From an uncultured Pelagibacteraceae bacterium (GTDB lineage: Bacteria; Pseudomonadota; Alphaproteobacteria; Pelagibacterales; Pelagibacteraceae): DNA of 64,000 nucleotides. Under the pieces are notes generated by a model that was not told the origin of the DNA, did no database searches, and saw only the letters and a list, made by a program, of their open reading frames with translations. The stretch's first letter is position 1. Every line of letters begins with the position of its first letter. Position numbers and translations under genes: made by a program. The stretch is taken from contig CACBMB010000007.1 of NCBI GenBank assembly GCA_902540275.1, forward strand, positions 23,051 through 87,050, in the 5' to 3' direction. Below, one piece after another: positions 1 through 14,072 of the stretch.

Positions 1-953
1 ATTGATGAAGGAACACTTTTATTTTCATAAAATTGAGAAACAAAAGAATTCAATATATCACTTAGTTTTTCATCAGGATCATGCTTTGGAAAAAAAGCTT
101 GATTACCCCAATTTTGTTTTGAACGATAAAAGAAAACCTGAATGCAAGTTTTACCAGACTCTTTATAACCGGCGATTACATCAGCTTCAATTAAATTTGC
201 TTCATTAATTCTTTGTGATGATTGAATAATATTCAAAGATTTTATTCTATCTCTTAAGATTACAGCTTTTTCAAAATCTAAATTATCACTTGCCTTTTCC
301 ATTTGGTCTGAGAGACTTTTTTGTATTTTTCTTGATTTGCCAGATACAAATTCAATCGCATCATCGACTGTTTTTTTATAGTCATCTTTTTCTATATACC
401 CAACACATGGACCAGAACATCTTTTGATTTGATATAAAATACAAGGGCGCTCTCTATTTTTAAAAACTGTATCATCACAAACTCTTAAATGAAAAATTTT
501 TTGTATCATTTTTATAGTCCAATTTGCAGATCCAGCAGATGCAAATGGACCAAAATAAAAACCTTCTTTAGTTTTTTTCCCTCTATGTCTTTTTATTTGC
601 GGCCATTTATCTTTGTTACCAATAAAAATAAATGGAAAAGACTTATCATCTCTTAAAAGAATATTAAATTTTGGTTTATATTTTTTGATTAAATTTGCTT
701 CAAGAAGTAGAGCTTCACTTTCATTTGATGTAGTTGTTATCTCAAGTTTTTTTGTTTGAGATAACATTCTTTCAGTTCTTATAATATGATTTTTTTCTGC
801 TACATAACTTTTAAGTCTGTTAGGTAAATTTTTTGCTTTACCCACATAGAGAATATCCCCTTTGTCATTTAACATCCTGTAAACACCAGGAAGTTTAGGA
901 ATTAGAGGTAGTTCTTTTTTTATTACTTCTTTACCAATTTCAGAACTTATCAT
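1..953 (-). CDS. uvrC: Excinuclease ABC subunit C (3' end beyond window)
   Basis: Nuclease subunit of UvrABC nucleotide excision repair, which makes the 3' and 5' incisions around a lesion bound by UvrB. Reading the minus strand from the ATG at 953 gives 317 uninterrupted codons to the window edge. The N-terminal GIY-YIG nuclease domain appears as [20 protein letters not shown] (residues about 24-43). A Cys-containing block ([18 protein letters not shown]) follows. A UVR motif near residue 215 ([17 protein letters not shown]) binds UvrB, and the beginning of the RNase H-like C-terminal domain follows it. The start overlaps the end of folB by 14 nt, so it is the last gene of an operon that begins with uvrB. 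The rest of the gene lies to the left of position 1. Confidence 0.95.
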   Translation of the reverse strand, partial: MISSEIGKEVIKKELPLIPKLPGVYRMLNDKGDILYVGKAKNLPNRLKSYVAEKNHIIRTERMLSQTKKLEITTTSNESEALLLEANLIKKYKPKFNILLRDDKSFPFIFIGNKDKWPQIKRHRGKKTKEGFYFGPFASAGSANWTIKMIQKIFHLRVCDDTVFKNRERPCILYQIKRCSGPCVGYIEKDDYKKTVDDAIEFVSGKSRKIQKSLSDQMEKASDNLDFEKAVILRDRIKSLNIIQSSQRINEANLIEADVIAGYKESGKTCIQVFFYRSKQNWGNQAFFPKHDPDEKLSDILNSFVSQFYENKSVPSS

Positions 954-1365
954 GACTTCTTTTTTTGGTAATTTGTATACCAACAGATGAACATTGTTTT
1001 AAAATTTCTAATTTTTCAATTTTTAACATTATCTTTGCAATTCTTTTATCTTTAAACAGTTCATCAAAAACAGCTTCAGCAAGAGTTTCCAAAAAATTAT
1101 AATGTTTCTTTTTGACCAACTTTGAAATGAGTTTGACAATAGTGCTGTAATTAACAATAGATTTGATATCTTTATCATTTGATGGTTTTTTATCTTGATA
1201 ATCTATTTCAAGACTAAATTTTACTCTTTGGGCTTTTTCTTTTTCAAAATCATAATAGCCAAGCTTCAAATCCAAAATAAGTTCATTAATTAGAATTTTT
1301 TTCTCATAGTTAAATAAGCTTTTGGATTTATCAATTTTAACAATCTTAAAATTATTTTTTCTCAT
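940..1365 (-). CDS. folB: Dihydroneopterin aldolase
   Basis: Folate-pathway enzyme that cleaves 7,8-dihydroneopterin to 6-hydroxymethyl-dihydropterin and glycolaldehyde. The 141-residue protein has the FolB block [20 protein letters not shown] (about 35-54), the helix [14 protein letters not shown], and the C-terminal [15 protein letters not shown] segment whose glutamate lies in the pterin pocket of the family. The N-terminus is about 20 residues longer than compact FolB proteins. Its start codon follows the stop of the upstream hydrolase directly, and its 3' end overlaps uvrC, so it is co-transcribed with both nucleotide excision repair genes and a FolM-like reductase. Confidence 0.85.
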   Translation of the reverse strand: MRKNNFKIVKIDKSKSLFNYEKKILINELILDLKLGYYDFEKEKAQRVKFSLEIDYQDKKPSNDKDIKSIVNYSTIVKLISKLVKKKHYNFLETLAEAVFDELFKDKRIAKIMLKIEKLEILKQCSSVGIQITKKRSHDKF

Positions 1366-2499
1366 TTATAGCAAATTTTCTTTAAAGAAATTGATGAATT
1401 GAGGCATATATACATCCATATTATCTCCACCAATGGTAACACCTCTAGAGAGACACTTTTCTTTTTTCATAGCTTTAAAAACTTTTTTGAAAGTTTTTCT
1501 TGGTTTATTTTGAGCCGCTTCGTACCAAGCCTCTTCACTAGGAAAAATTTTATATTTGTCTATTAGCCACTCTTTCCATATTGGATTGATAACTTTACCG
1601 TTATTATCAATATATACATCAGGACAATCATGAAGTGTCATTGCCATTTTTTCTTTCCAAGGTTTTTTACCAGCATGCCAAACATGGTACCAGCCTTCTT
1701 TAATATCAATTTTTACTTTACCTGGTGGAGCTTTTATTCTTTCTGCATGTTCTTTACAATACTTTGCTAAAGTCCAGTCATCTGCTCCTCCGTGTACTAC
1801 AAGTAATGTTGTATTAGAGGTTAATTCAGGCTCTCTAAAAAAACCAGCCATTCTACATTCTGCTGCTTCTGGAAGAATTGCGTCGAAACCTTTAGTACCC
1901 TCAATAAATTTTGAAGTAAATTTTACATCTGACAAATAAAATGAGTTTGTTCCACCTCTAGAGTGACCGGTAGTTCCAAATTTTCCATTTGATCTTGGGT
2001 GTGATTGTAAAACTTTTAATGCCATCATAGCATCAATTGCACCATTAATTAGAGGAACTTTAGACTGATCTCTCCAAGTTGCTCTTGCACCTCTAGGACA
2101 AAAATTATCTATAAATAATACACCAATGCCGTTATTTAAAAGATTTTGTGTTGCATGATAAACAAAGTCATTCCAAACATAATCACCTGGGCCACCACTG
2201 CTGTGAGTATAAAATACTATTGGAACTTTATCATTTCCCTTTGGTAATTGTAGGTACCCTGTTATCTCAATAGGGTTTTTCAAATGTCCATCAATTAATA
2301 CTGTTCTTTGATCAAATCCAGTGTATGAGTTAAATTTTATTATCTCTCCACCTTTGTGAGTTTTTAATTTAGCAATACCATTCAACATTGATTTTCTTTT
2401 GGTACAATTTTCTTTAGAATTAAAATCAATTTTTGTTGAATGTGCCAAAAGATTTGTTGTAAAAAAAATTGCAAATATTACTAGAATTATTCTTTTCAT
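1366..2499 (-). CDS. Secreted alpha/beta hydrolase (dienelactone hydrolase-like)
   Basis: Probable periplasmic serine hydrolase of unknown substrate. I chose the ATG at 2499 because it overlaps the stop of the upstream reductase as ATGA and places a clean signal peptide ([20 protein letters not shown]) at the N-terminus; the longer reading frame to 2532 would bury it. From this start the protein is 377 residues. The nucleophile elbow is GHSRGG with Ser180, preceded by an oxyanion-type THSSGGPGD segment at 99-107. The candidate acid is Asp240/241 (HGGADDWT) and the candidate base His272 or His275 (GWYHVWHAG). The family resembles dienelactone hydrolases, but no lactone substrate can be inferred. 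Its place between folM-like and folB genes gives no clear metabolic link. Confidence 0.75.
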   Translation of the reverse strand: MKRIILVIFAIFFTTNLLAHSTKIDFNSKENCTKRKSMLNGIAKLKTHKGGEIIKFNSYTGFDQRTVLIDGHLKNPIEITGYLQLPKGNDKVPIVFYTHSSGGPGDYVWNDFVYHATQNLLNNGIGVLFIDNFCPRGARATWRDQSKVPLINGAIDAMMALKVLQSHPRSNGKFGTTGHSRGGTNSFYLSDVKFTSKFIEGTKGFDAILPEAAECRMAGFFREPELTSNTTLLVVHGGADDWTLAKYCKEHAERIKAPPGKVKIDIKEGWYHVWHAGKKPWKEKMAMTLHDCPDVYIDNNGKVINPIWKEWLIDKYKIFPSEEAWYEAAQNKPRKTFKKVFKAMKKEKCLSRGVTIGGDNMDVYMPQFINFFKENLL

Positions 2500-3232
2500 T
2501 CTTTCCCTTTTATTATATCTGGTGTTTGCCAATTTAAGCTTTGACCACTATCTATTGCCAAAACTTGACCTGTAATAGAACTGTTTTTTATAAAAAAGTC
2601 AACTGCATTACAAATCTCATTAACATTAACTTGTTGTTTAAGTGGAGTTGCTAAATATTGATTTTTAAAGTGTTTTTCAGATTGTCTTTTATTTTTAATT
2701 GTTGGTCCAGGAGCTACTCCATTAACTCTTATTTTAGGTGAAAGGCTCATCGCACTAGTTTTGGTCAAAGTATATAAACCAGTTTTACTTAATGTGTATG
2801 AGAAAAAAAATGGGGTTAGTTTAAATACTCTTTGATCAATTATATTAATAATATTATTATTTTTTCCTTTGATATTTTTTGAAAATTCTTTTGATAAAAG
2901 AGCAGGAGCTTTAAGATTTATAGAAATATGTTTTTCCCAGCTTTTAGATGTAAAATTTTCTAATTTATCGTTTTCAAATAATGAGGCATTATTTATTAAG
3001 CAGTCAAAAAATTTCATTTTTGATTTTGAAAATTTAATAATTTTAATGATATCTTTTTCCTTACTAAGATCTCCTTTAACTAAATAAATTTTTGTTCCAT
3101 AATATTGAAGTTTTTTCTTTAGATTTTCAGCTTTTGATTTAGATTTATGGTATTGAATTACAATTTGCTTATTTGGACCTGATAATTTTTCAGCTATAGC
3201 AGCACCAATTCTTGTTGCTCCACCAGTAATAA

Positions 3233-3251
<19 letters not shown>
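2496..3251 (-). CDS. FolM/PTR1-like pteridine reductase (SDR family)
   Basis: Short-chain dehydrogenase/reductase of 251 residues. The nucleotide-binding motif is TGGATRIG (9-16): an Arg sits where ordinary SDRs have the second Gly, matching the TGxxxRxG signature of pteridine reductase PTR1 and FolM. NNAS is at 87-90. Asp139 (NIIDQ) takes the position of the usual catalytic Ser, with Tyr152 and Lys156 (YTLSK) completing an Asp-Tyr-Lys triad as in PTR1. These features and the nearby folB suggest reduction of dihydropterin (dihydromonapterin) or dihydrofolate by NADPH. The ATG lies inside the end of uvrB (19-nt overlap) and the stop overlaps the hydrolase start. SDR membership is certain; the pterin substrate is inferred. 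Confidence 0.8.
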
Positions 3252-6631
<3,380 letters not shown>

Positions 6632-7576
6632 TTAGTGAGCCAAAAACTTTTCAGCCTCTAAGGCTGCCATACATCCCATTCCAGCTGCGGTGACTGCTTG
6701 TCTAAATGTTTTATCTTTAACATCACCAGCTGCGTAAACACCAGGTATATTTGTTTCTGTTGAGTCTGGTTTAGTTATTAAATATCCTTCATTATCCATA
6801 TCTAATTGGTTTTTAAATAGTTGTGTAGCTGGATCATGGCCTATTGCGATAAATAAACCATCTATTTTCAATTCACTAATGTTGTTAGTTTTAACATTCT
6901 TTACTTTTATACCTTTTACGTTTTTTGGTTCTTTATCACCAACAACATCCTCAATTACAGAGTCCCAAATGATTTCGATTTTTTTATTTTCCATTAATTT
7001 CTTTTGAAGCATTTTTTCGGCCCTTAAACTATCTCTTCTGTGTATCAATTTTACCTTAGATGCAAATTTCGTTAAGAACATTGCTTCCTCAACAGCCGCA
7101 TTACCACCACCTACAACTGCAACTTCTTTATTTTTAAAAAAGAAACCATCACATGTGGCACATGCTGAAACTCCAAATCCTCTAAATTCTTGCTCAGATT
7201 TCAAATTCAACCATCTTGCTTGGGCACCAGTCGAAATAATTATACTATCAGCCGTATATTTTTGACCGCTATCCCCGATTGCTTCAAAAGGTTTTGATTT
7301 TAAATTCACCGAAGCTATATGATCTTCAATCATTTCAGTTCCAACAGCTTTAGCTTGATCTTTCATCTGATCCATAAGCCAGGGACCTTGGATAACATCA
7401 GCAAAACCAGGATAATTTTCAACGTCAGTAGTAGTAGTTAATTGTCCACCAGGAGCTGAACCGTAAACTAAAATTGGATTAAGCATTGCTCTAGCAGCAT
7501 AAACTGCAGCAGTGTATCCGGCCGGACCAGATCCAATTATTAACACTTTTGTGTGTTTAGTTGGATTTTGACTCAT
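6632..7576 (-). CDS. trxB: Thioredoxin-disulfide reductase
   Basis: Cytoplasmic FAD/NADPH flavoenzyme that keeps thioredoxin reduced. The protein is 314 residues, the usual length. The N-terminal FAD-binding motif is IIGSGPAG (13-20), the redox-active pair is CATC (139-142) inside SACATCDGFFF, the NADPH-binding motif is VVGGGNAA near 154-161, and the C-terminal FAD motif GVYAAGDV is intact. It converges on aspC with no intergenic base and is divergent from the ELM1-family gene, with only 21 nt between the starts. Confidence 0.95.
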   Translation of the reverse strand: MSQNPTKHTKVLIIGSGPAGYTAAVYAARAMLNPILVYGSAPGGQLTTTTDVENYPGFADVIQGPWLMDQMKDQAKAVGTEMIEDHIASVNLKSKPFEAIGDSGQKYTADSIIISTGAQARWLNLKSEQEFRGFGVSACATCDGFFFKNKEVAVVGGGNAAVEEAMFLTKFASKVKLIHRRDSLRAEKMLQKKLMENKKIEIIWDSVIEDVVGDKEPKNVKGIKVKNVKTNNISELKIDGLFIAIGHDPATQLFKNQLDMDNEGYLITKPDSTETNIPGVYAAGDVKDKTFRQAVTAAGMGCMAALEAEKFLAH

Positions 7577-7597
7577 ATGAAAGCTATATAGTAATTA

Positions 7598-8548
7598 ATG
7601 TCTAAATTAAAAGGTTTATTATTAACAGAAGGTATGCATGGCATGATTAGTCAGGTGGAAGGTCTAGCTAAGGCATTAGACTTAGATTTTATGCACGAAA
7701 AAATTGAACTAAATAATTTTTGGAAACTTATTCCACCAAAAATAACTCCAATACAATCTTTTGTATTTAAAAATCAAATTTATGAAAAGTTCGATATTAT
7801 TATATCTTGCGGAAGAAAGAGTGTAATTCCTTCACTTTATTTAAAGAAAAAGTTCAAAAAGAAAATAATGAATATTCATATTCAAGATCCGAAAGTTTCA
7901 CTAGATAACTTTGATTTTGTTGTCATTCCTGAACATGATGGAGTAAATGGTAAAAATGTCATAACAACTAAGGGAGCAATTCATTATTTGAGAGACGAGG
8001 AGTTAGCTGGAAATAAAGATTATTTGAAATCTCATATCAAGAAAGAAAATTTAGTTACATTAATTGTAGGAGGACCAAATAAATATTATGATTATAATGA
8101 AGAATCTATCCAAGAAATATTCTCAAAAATTGATAAAAATTTTATCAAGAAAGGATTTCAGTTAATATTTATTCCCTCAATGAGAACACCTCAAAAAATA
8201 ATTGATTTAGCAAAGAATTTTTTTAACAGTGATCAAATAATTATTACTGAAGTTGATAAAAAAGCTTATCTTTCCTCTTTAAAAATATCAAATCATATTG
8301 TCGTAACTTGTGACTCTACTTCTATGATTTCAGAGGCTGCTATAACAGGAAAACCAATTTATGTAGCTCAAATGCCTTCAATAAAAAAAAATGAGAGATT
8401 TGTTAAATTTTTTGAATTATTTAAATCTCTAAATGTTATTAAAGATTTAGGAAATACAGTTGAAAATTGGAATTACGAAAAACTTAATGAAACCAATAGG
8501 ATATCGAGTTATATAAAGGAAAAAATAAAAAATTATGAATTTTCTTAA
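7598..8548 (+). CDS. Mitochondrial fission ELM1-family protein (DUF1022)
   Basis: The 316-residue protein matches the ELM1/DUF1022 family: it starts with a LLLTEGMHGMISQVEGLAKA block, followed by the ELNNFWKLIPP region and SCGRKSVIPSLYLKK. The second half resembles a GT-B nucleotide-sugar-binding half, with VGGPNKYYDY and a C-terminal TCDSTSMISEAAITGKPIYVA segment where glycosyltransferases bind the donor. In plants, ELM1 recruits dynamin to mitochondria; the bacterial role is not established, and a glycosyltransferase function is an inference from fold-like motifs. No signal peptide is visible. Its 3' end overlaps the following oxygenase gene by 14 nt, which suggests a joint function. Confidence 0.75.
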   Translation: MSKLKGLLLTEGMHGMISQVEGLAKALDLDFMHEKIELNNFWKLIPPKITPIQSFVFKNQIYEKFDIIISCGRKSVIPSLYLKKKFKKKIMNIHIQDPKVSLDNFDFVVIPEHDGVNGKNVITTKGAIHYLRDEELAGNKDYLKSHIKKENLVTLIVGGPNKYYDYNEESIQEIFSKIDKNFIKKGFQLIFIPSMRTPQKIIDLAKNFFNSDQIIITEVDKKAYLSSLKISNHIVVTCDSTSMISEAAITGKPIYVAQMPSIKKNERFVKFFELFKSLNVIKDLGNTVENWNYEKLNETNRISSYIKEKIKNYEFS

Positions 8549-9197
8549 TTCCATTTTAAAACAATCAAAAAAACATGAATTCCCGTTTGATCATTGGGAG
8601 TATGACAATGCTCTTACTGATGAACAAATTAAAGAAATAATTAATACCGACATTCCTGACGTAAGAAAGCATAACCTTTCATATGATGGCACACGTGCAA
8701 TTGATGGGGGAGCAGCCGAGTTTAGAGAGGGGATCGCATCTGGCGGCAAAGCTTTAAAATTCAGATGTTTTATAACTAAAGAAAATGCTTTTCAATTTCC
8801 AAATTTAGTAAATTTTATCAAAGAACTTCAGTCTAAAAAAACTTATAAAACAATTTCAAAAATGATTAAGAAGGATTTATCTAACTCTTATGTAAGAGTT
8901 GAGGTAATTTGTGATAGAGAAGGATTTTGGCTTAAACCCCATTGTGATATTAAAGAAAAATTAATGTCAGGTTTAATTTTTGTAAATAAAACTAATGAGT
9001 CTGAGGATTTAGGAACCGATTTTTATAATAAAGACCTAAAAAAAGTCAAAACAGTACCCTATAAACATAATTATGGTTATTTTTTTACTAGTGGTCACGA
9101 TACATGGCATGGAATGGAAAAGAAAAAAATTTTAAAAGAAAGACGATGTATACAAGTTAATTATGTAACTTTCCCTACTGATTGGAAAGTAGAATAA
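8535..9197 (+). CDS. 2OG-Fe(II) oxygenase-like protein
   Basis: The 220-residue protein has the double-stranded beta-helix metal triad of 2-oxoglutarate/Fe(II) oxygenases: H136 and D138 in KPHCDIKEK, the distal histidine at H188 or H192 in SGHDTWHGMEKK, and Arg203/204 downstream as the 2OG carboxylate anchor. The substrate is unknown; related families hydroxylate proteins, lipids or small molecules. It overlaps the ELM1-family gene by 14 nt and is probably translated from the same mRNA. The fold assignment is secure from the spacing of the triad; the function is not. Confidence 0.7.
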   Translation: MNFLNSILKQSKKHEFPFDHWEYDNALTDEQIKEIINTDIPDVRKHNLSYDGTRAIDGGAAEFREGIASGGKALKFRCFITKENAFQFPNLVNFIKELQSKKTYKTISKMIKKDLSNSYVRVEVICDREGFWLKPHCDIKEKLMSGLIFVNKTNESEDLGTDFYNKDLKKVKTVPYKHNYGYFFTSGHDTWHGMEKKKILKERRCIQVNYVTFPTDWKVE

Positions 9198-9215
9198 ATT
9201 AAGTTTAGTTTTAAA

Positions 9216-9467
9216 TTATATTAGATTTAGATTTCCTAATATTCCCATAACCAGCAAAAAACCAAACATCAAGCAAATACCTGTAATAGCTTTTAATTGA
9301 TCATCATTGGAGCTGTCGTCAATTTTCCAATAATTGTTGTGATTTAATTCAAAATTTTTTGAGACTTTTATTTTTTTATCTTTTGGAAATTCCAAAACTT
9401 TAGCATCAAATAAACTCGCCTTCTTTTTAACAGCATCCTCAATATATTTATGCAATTCTGAACTCAT
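9216..9467 (-). CDS. Small tail-anchored membrane protein, unknown function
   Basis: The 83-residue protein is not recognised. It has a charged, Lys/Asp-rich N-terminal half (residues 1-56) and one hydrophobic stretch near the C-terminus (ITGICLMFGFLLVMGILGNL, about 60-79), the layout of a tail-anchored single-pass protein with its bulk in the cytoplasm. There is no signal peptide. It lies on the minus strand directly after carB (81 nt downstream of the carB stop) and converges on the oxygenase gene. Confidence 0.6.
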   Translation of the reverse strand: MSSELHKYIEDAVKKKASLFDAKVLEFPKDKKIKVSKNFELNHNNYWKIDDSSNDDQLKAITGICLMFGFLLVMGILGNLNLI

Positions 9468-9548
9468 ATTTTATTTTAACATTTAATTAAAAAATAAAAT
9501 ATATAACAACGAAATAACTAATCATTTTGGGTTCAACCCTAAGGTGAA

Positions 9549-12500
9549 TTAATTTATATCTTGTAAAGATTTGATCTCTAATTTTTTTATTTTAAGAGAT
9601 TTAATTGCTTCTAAACAAGCGTAAGCAGTGGACATATTGGTACAATAAGGAACTTTATTTTTTAAAGTAGCTCTTCTCAAGGCTATTGCGTCACTGATAC
9701 GGAAAGCTTTATTGCCACCACCAGTATTGATAACAAGAGAAATTTTTTTGGCATCTAATACATCAACAATATGTGGTGAACCGCTACTTACTTTATTTAT
9801 TATTTTACATTTCATCCCAAATTTTCTTATATATTCTGCAGTTCCCTTTGTTGCAGAAAGTTTAAATTTTAACTTTGTAAGCTCTTTAGCCAAATTAATT
9901 CCCTCATCTTTATGAGAATTTTTAAGAGATATAAATGCCAGACCCTCTTTTGGTAATGAATTAGCAGCTGCAATCTGACTTTTAGCAAAAGCCATACCAA
10001 AATCTCTATCAAAGCCCATCACTTCACCAGTAGATTTCATTTCTGGTCCTAAAAGCAAATCACTGTTCGGAAATTTGTTAAAAGGAAATACGGCTTCCTT
10101 GACTGCAAACATACCTTTTGATTTATCCCTAAGATTAAATTTAGATAATTTTTCTCCAGTCATAATTCTCGAAGCAATTTTTGCAAGAGGCAAACCTTTT
10201 GCTTTAGAGACGAAAGGAACAGTTCTGCTTGCTCTTGGATTAACTTCGATTACATAAATTTTATCTTTTTTTATTGCAAATTGTATATTCATGAACCCTT
10301 TTACATTTAAAGCTAAAGCTAATTTCTTTGTTTGACTTTCGATTTCTTTAATAAGGTAAGGCTTAATTGAGATAGGAGGTAAGCTACAAGCTGAGTCTCC
10401 TGAATGAATTCCAGCCTCCTCAATGTGTTGCATTATACCTGCTACAAAAACTTCTTTTCCATCTGATAAAGCATCAACATCTACTTCCATAGCTTGGTTT
10501 ATGAATTTATCTATTAAAATTGGATTTTCTTCTGCAGCTTTAAATGCTTCTTCAACAAAATTTTTTAATTTGCTTTTTTCATAAACGATTTCCATTGCTC
10601 TTCCACCTAAAACGTATGAAGGTCTAACAATTAATGGTAAGCCAATTTTTTCAGCTATTTGAATTGCTTGTTTATAGTTTTTAGCAATACTACTGTCAGC
10701 TTGTTTTAATTTAAGTTTATTCAAAAGATTCCTAAATCGATCTCTGTCTTCAGCTAAATCAATTGATGTGTATTGTGTTCCTAAGATTGGAAGTTTGTTA
10801 TCATGCAAAAACTTTGCAAGTTTAATTGGAGTTTGGCCACCAAATTGAGCAATAATTCCAACCAGGTTTCCTTTTTCTTTCTCTTTTTTTATTATATTAA
10901 AAACATACTCCTCTTTTAGTGGCTCAAAGTATAATCGATCACTAGTATCATAATCTGTTGAAACTGTTTCAGGATTACAATTTACCATAATAGTCTCAAA
11001 TCCAGCTTCTTTTAAAGAAAAACTTGCCTGACAGCAGCAATAATCAAATTCTATCCCTTGTCCAATTCTATTAGGTCCACCACCCAGTATAATAATTTTT
11101 TTCTTTGTTGATGGATATGCTTCACATTCTGAATTAATTGAGAAACTTCGTTGATACGTTGAGTACATATAGGGTGTGAATGATTTAAATTCAGCCGCAC
11201 ATGTATCAACTTTTTTATATACAGGCATTACATTAAGTGCTGATCTTTTTCTTCTTACAATATCTTCGGACGTATTTGACAATTCTGATAATTTTTTATC
11301 AGAAAATCCAATGGATTTTATCCTATTAAATTCTTCAAAATCTTTTGGAAGACCCTTGTTTTTCAATTTTATTTCATTATCAACAATTTCTTTAATTTGC
11401 TCTAAGAACCAAGGATCAATTTTTGACAGAGCAAATATTCTTTTTAAATTTATTTTTTTTCTAATTGCTTCTGCGACTAATAAGAGTTTATTTGGAATAT
11501 TTTCTTTAAGCTTTTTTTCAATTTCTTTTTTATTTAAATCAAATATTCTATCTAATCCTGAAAAACCAGTTTCAAGAGATACCAAAGCTTTTTGTAAAGA
11601 CTCTTTAAAGTTTCTTCCTATAGCCATCGCTTCACCAACTGATTTCATTGATGTACCTAGAGTTGCTGGTGAAGTTGAAAATTTTTCAAAAGTAAATCTT
11701 GGAATTTTAGTTACCACATAATCAATACTTGGTTCAAATGAAGCAGGTGTTACTTTGGTGATTTCATTTTTTAATTCATCTAAAGTATAACCAACTGCAA
11801 GTTTTGCAGCAACTTTTGCAATCGGAAATCCAGTAGCTTTAGATGCAAGAGCTGACGATCTTGATACACGTGGGTTCATTTCGATTACAACCATTCGACC
11901 ATTTTTAGGATTAATTGCAAATTGAACATTTGATCCACCTGTCTCAACCCCAATTTTTCGTAAACATGCAATAGAGGCGTTTCTCATTACTTGAAATTCT
12001 TTATCAGTCAAAGTAAGAGCCGGAGCAACAGTCACTGAATCCCCAGTATGTATCCCCATTGGGTCAACATTTTCAATTGAGCAGATGATGATGCAGTTAT
12101 CTTTTCTATCTCTTACAACTTCCATTTCAAATTCTTTCCAGCCCTCTAAACATTCTTCAACTAAAACTTGGCTAACCGGAGACTCATGAAGTCCATTTTT
12201 AATTATTTTAAGGTAATCTTTTTTATTTTTAGCTATGCCACCACCAAGCCCTCCAAGTGTAAATGCTGGTCTTATAATTGCAGGAAGGCCAATCTTTTTT
12301 AAAACTTTAGAAGCTTGATTAATATTGTTTACAATTTCAGATTTAGGTAAATCCAAACCAATATCGATCATATTTTTTCTAAATTTTTTCCTATCTTCTG
12401 CATTTGCAATTGCTTTAGAGTTGGCTCCTATGAGTTCAATCTTATATTTTTTTAAAATTCCCCTTTTCTCAGCTTCCATTGCAAGATTAAGTGCAGTCTG

Positions 12501-12776
12501 ACCACCCATAGTAGGAAGAATTGCATCTGGTTTCTCTTTTTTTAAAATTAATTCTAGAACCTCTAATGTTATTGGCTCTATATAAGTTTTATCTGCAATA
12601 TTTGGATCAGTCATAATTGTTGCAGGGTTGGAGTTGATTAGAACCACTTTATAACCCTCATCTTTTAATGCTTTACAAGCTTGAGTACCTGAATAATCAA
12701 ATTCGCATGCTTGACCAATTATTATTGGTCCAGCTCCTACAACCAATATCTTTTTAATATCTCTTCTTTTTGGCAT
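9549..12776 (-). CDS. carB: Carbamoyl-phosphate synthase large subunit
   Basis: Makes carbamoyl phosphate from bicarbonate, ammonia (from CarA) and two ATP for pyrimidine and arginine synthesis. The 1075 residues match full-length CarB. It has two homologous ATP-grasp halves, each opening with a nucleotide motif ([20 protein letters not shown] at 8-27 and [20 protein letters not shown] near 560), each with a glycine-rich loop (GGLGGG; GGRAMEI) and a metal-binding ATP-grasp glutamate segment ([34 protein letters not shown]). A C-terminal MGS-like allosteric domain follows ([19 protein letters not shown]). The 5' end overlaps carA by 23 nt. Confidence 0.97.
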   Translation of the reverse strand: MPKRRDIKKILVVGAGPIIIGQACEFDYSGTQACKALKDEGYKVVLINSNPATIMTDPNIADKTYIEPITLEVLELILKKEKPDAILPTMGGQTALNLAMEAEKRGILKKYKIELIGANSKAIANAEDRKKFRKNMIDIGLDLPKSEIVNNINQASKVLKKIGLPAIIRPAFTLGGLGGGIAKNKKDYLKIIKNGLHESPVSQVLVEECLEGWKEFEMEVVRDRKDNCIIICSIENVDPMGIHTGDSVTVAPALTLTDKEFQVMRNASIACLRKIGVETGGSNVQFAINPKNGRMVVIEMNPRVSRSSALASKATGFPIAKVAAKLAVGYTLDELKNEITKVTPASFEPSIDYVVTKIPRFTFEKFSTSPATLGTSMKSVGEAMAIGRNFKESLQKALVSLETGFSGLDRIFDLNKKEIEKKLKENIPNKLLLVAEAIRKKINLKRIFALSKIDPWFLEQIKEIVDNEIKLKNKGLPKDFEEFNRIKSIGFSDKKLSELSNTSEDIVRRKRSALNVMPVYKKVDTCAAEFKSFTPYMYSTYQRSFSINSECEAYPSTKKKIIILGGGPNRIGQGIEFDYCCCQASFSLKEAGFETIMVNCNPETVSTDYDTSDRLYFEPLKEEYVFNIIKKEKEKGNLVGIIAQFGGQTPIKLAKFLHDNKLPILGTQYTSIDLAEDRDRFRNLLNKLKLKQADSSIAKNYKQAIQIAEKIGLPLIVRPSYVLGGRAMEIVYEKSKLKNFVEEAFKAAEENPILIDKFINQAMEVDVDALSDGKEVFVAGIMQHIEEAGIHSGDSACSLPPISIKPYLIKEIESQTKKLALALNVKGFMNIQFAIKKDKIYVIEVNPRASRTVPFVSKAKGLPLAKIASRIMTGEKLSKFNLRDKSKGMFAVKEAVFPFNKFPNSDLLLGPEMKSTGEVMGFDRDFGMAFAKSQIAAANSLPKEGLAFISLKNSHKDEGINLAKELTKLKFKLSATKGTAEYIRKFGMKCKIINKVSSGSPHIVDVLDAKKISLVINTGGGNKAFRISDAIALRRATLKNKVPYCTNMSTAYACLEAIKSLKIKKLEIKSLQDIN

Positions 12777-13947
12777 TTTTTTTCATATTGTTAATAAATT
12801 CTTCGAACAAGTAGACACTATCATGTGGTCCAGGGTTTGACTCAGGATGATATTGTACTGAAAATATAGGTTTGTTTTTGAGTCTTATTCCTTCAATGGT
12901 ATCATCAAAAAGAGATTTATGAGTTACTTCAATTTTTTTTGGTAAAGTTTCCTCGACTACTACAAACCCGTGATTTTGACTGGTAATTTCAACTTTTTCA
13001 TTAACTAAATTTTTGACAGGGTGGTTTGCCCCCCTATGTCCCAATTTCATTTTTTTTGTTTTTCCACCTAAAGCTAATGCTAAAATTTGATGACCTAAAC
13101 AAATCCCAAAAATAGGTAAGTTTTTTTTAATTAATTCATTAATTATTTCTATTGCATATTTTCCTGTTGCTGCAGGATCGCCAGGTCCGTTAGATAAAAA
13201 TATTCCATTTGGTTTGAGCTCTAAAATTTTTTTTGCAGAAGTTTTGCAAGAAACAACTGTTATTTTGCATTTAAAATCTGAAAAATATCTTAAAATATTT
13301 TTTTTAATTCCATAGTCTATTGCAACCACATGAAAAGAATTCTTTGTATTTTTTTTATATCCTGTTTCTTTTTTCCAAGTTTTAAGGCCATTCCAAATAT
13401 AGTTTTTTGAAGTTGTTACTGTTTTTGCTAGGTCAAGACTTTTTAATCCACTCCATTTAATTGTTGAGTTAATTAGTTTGCTCACATTAAATTTTCCATT
13501 TTTTGAATATGATATTGTCCCTTTAGGCGCCCCTTTATCTCTAATAAAGTTTGTTAGACTTCTAGTATCTAGTCCTGTAATTCCAACAATTTTATTTTTT
13601 TTTAGCCAGGTATCTAAATGCAAAAATGCTCTATAATTTGAAGGAGAAGTTATTTCAGAATTTAAGATTACACCCCTTGCCCAGATTTTGTCAGACTCAA
13701 CATCCTCTTTGTTTGTTCCAACATTTCCAATGTGTGGGAATGTAAAATTAATAATTTGTCCTGCATAGGAGGGATCAGAAATAATTTCTTGGTAACCGGT
13801 TAAAGAAGTATTGAAGCAAACTTCACCAGTTGCTTCTCCTTGATAACCAATTCCAATCCCTTTAAAAATCTTCTTGTTTTCAAGAACTAAAATGCCTGTA
13901 TTAAATTGTGAATTTTTTGAGTTTGTTTTTTTTGCTTTTTTGATCAA
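12754..13947 (-). CDS. carA: Carbamoyl-phosphate synthase small (glutaminase) subunit
   Basis: Releases ammonia from glutamine and channels it to CarB. The 397 residues hold an N-terminal CPSase domain ([20 protein letters not shown]) and a C-terminal class I glutamine amidotransferase domain with nucleophile C283 ([16 protein letters not shown]), H367 and E369 ([13 protein letters not shown]). The oxyanion motif SNGPGDP is at 252-258. There is a short Lys/Ser-rich N-terminal extension of about 15 residues. It is upstream of and overlaps carB, and is divergent from yqeY across a 125-nt spacer that should contain both promoters. Confidence 0.96.
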   Translation of the reverse strand: MIKKAKKTNSKNSQFNTGILVLENKKIFKGIGIGYQGEATGEVCFNTSLTGYQEIISDPSYAGQIINFTFPHIGNVGTNKEDVESDKIWARGVILNSEITSPSNYRAFLHLDTWLKKNKIVGITGLDTRSLTNFIRDKGAPKGTISYSKNGKFNVSKLINSTIKWSGLKSLDLAKTVTTSKNYIWNGLKTWKKETGYKKNTKNSFHVVAIDYGIKKNILRYFSDFKCKITVVSCKTSAKKILELKPNGIFLSNGPGDPAATGKYAIEIINELIKKNLPIFGICLGHQILALALGGKTKKMKLGHRGANHPVKNLVNEKVEITSQNHGFVVVEETLPKKIEVTHKSLFDDTIEGIRLKNKPIFSVQYHPESNPGPHDSVYLFEEFINNMKKNAKKKRY

Positions 13948-14072
13948 TTACAACTCATAAGTTAAAGGTTAATACAATAATTGGTTTATTATCGCAACAA
14001 AGATGTATTATAAAATTGTAAAAAAACAATTTTTCTTTTGAAGATTTTTTTCTTTAAAGTAGATTAAAAAAA

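Noticed and set aside
2..208. 68-codon plus-strand open frame at the left edge
   Set aside because: Antisense to uvrC, which reads through to the edge on the minus strand with intact motifs.
11176..11721. 181-codon plus-strand open frame
   Set aside because: Fully antisense to carB, low-complexity Ser/Phe/Leu-rich translation expected from the complement of a coding strand.
14038..14065. Possible promoter TTGAAG-16-TAGATT before yqeY
   Set aside because: It would place the start of transcription almost at the ATG and such matches are common by chance in this AT-rich DNA.
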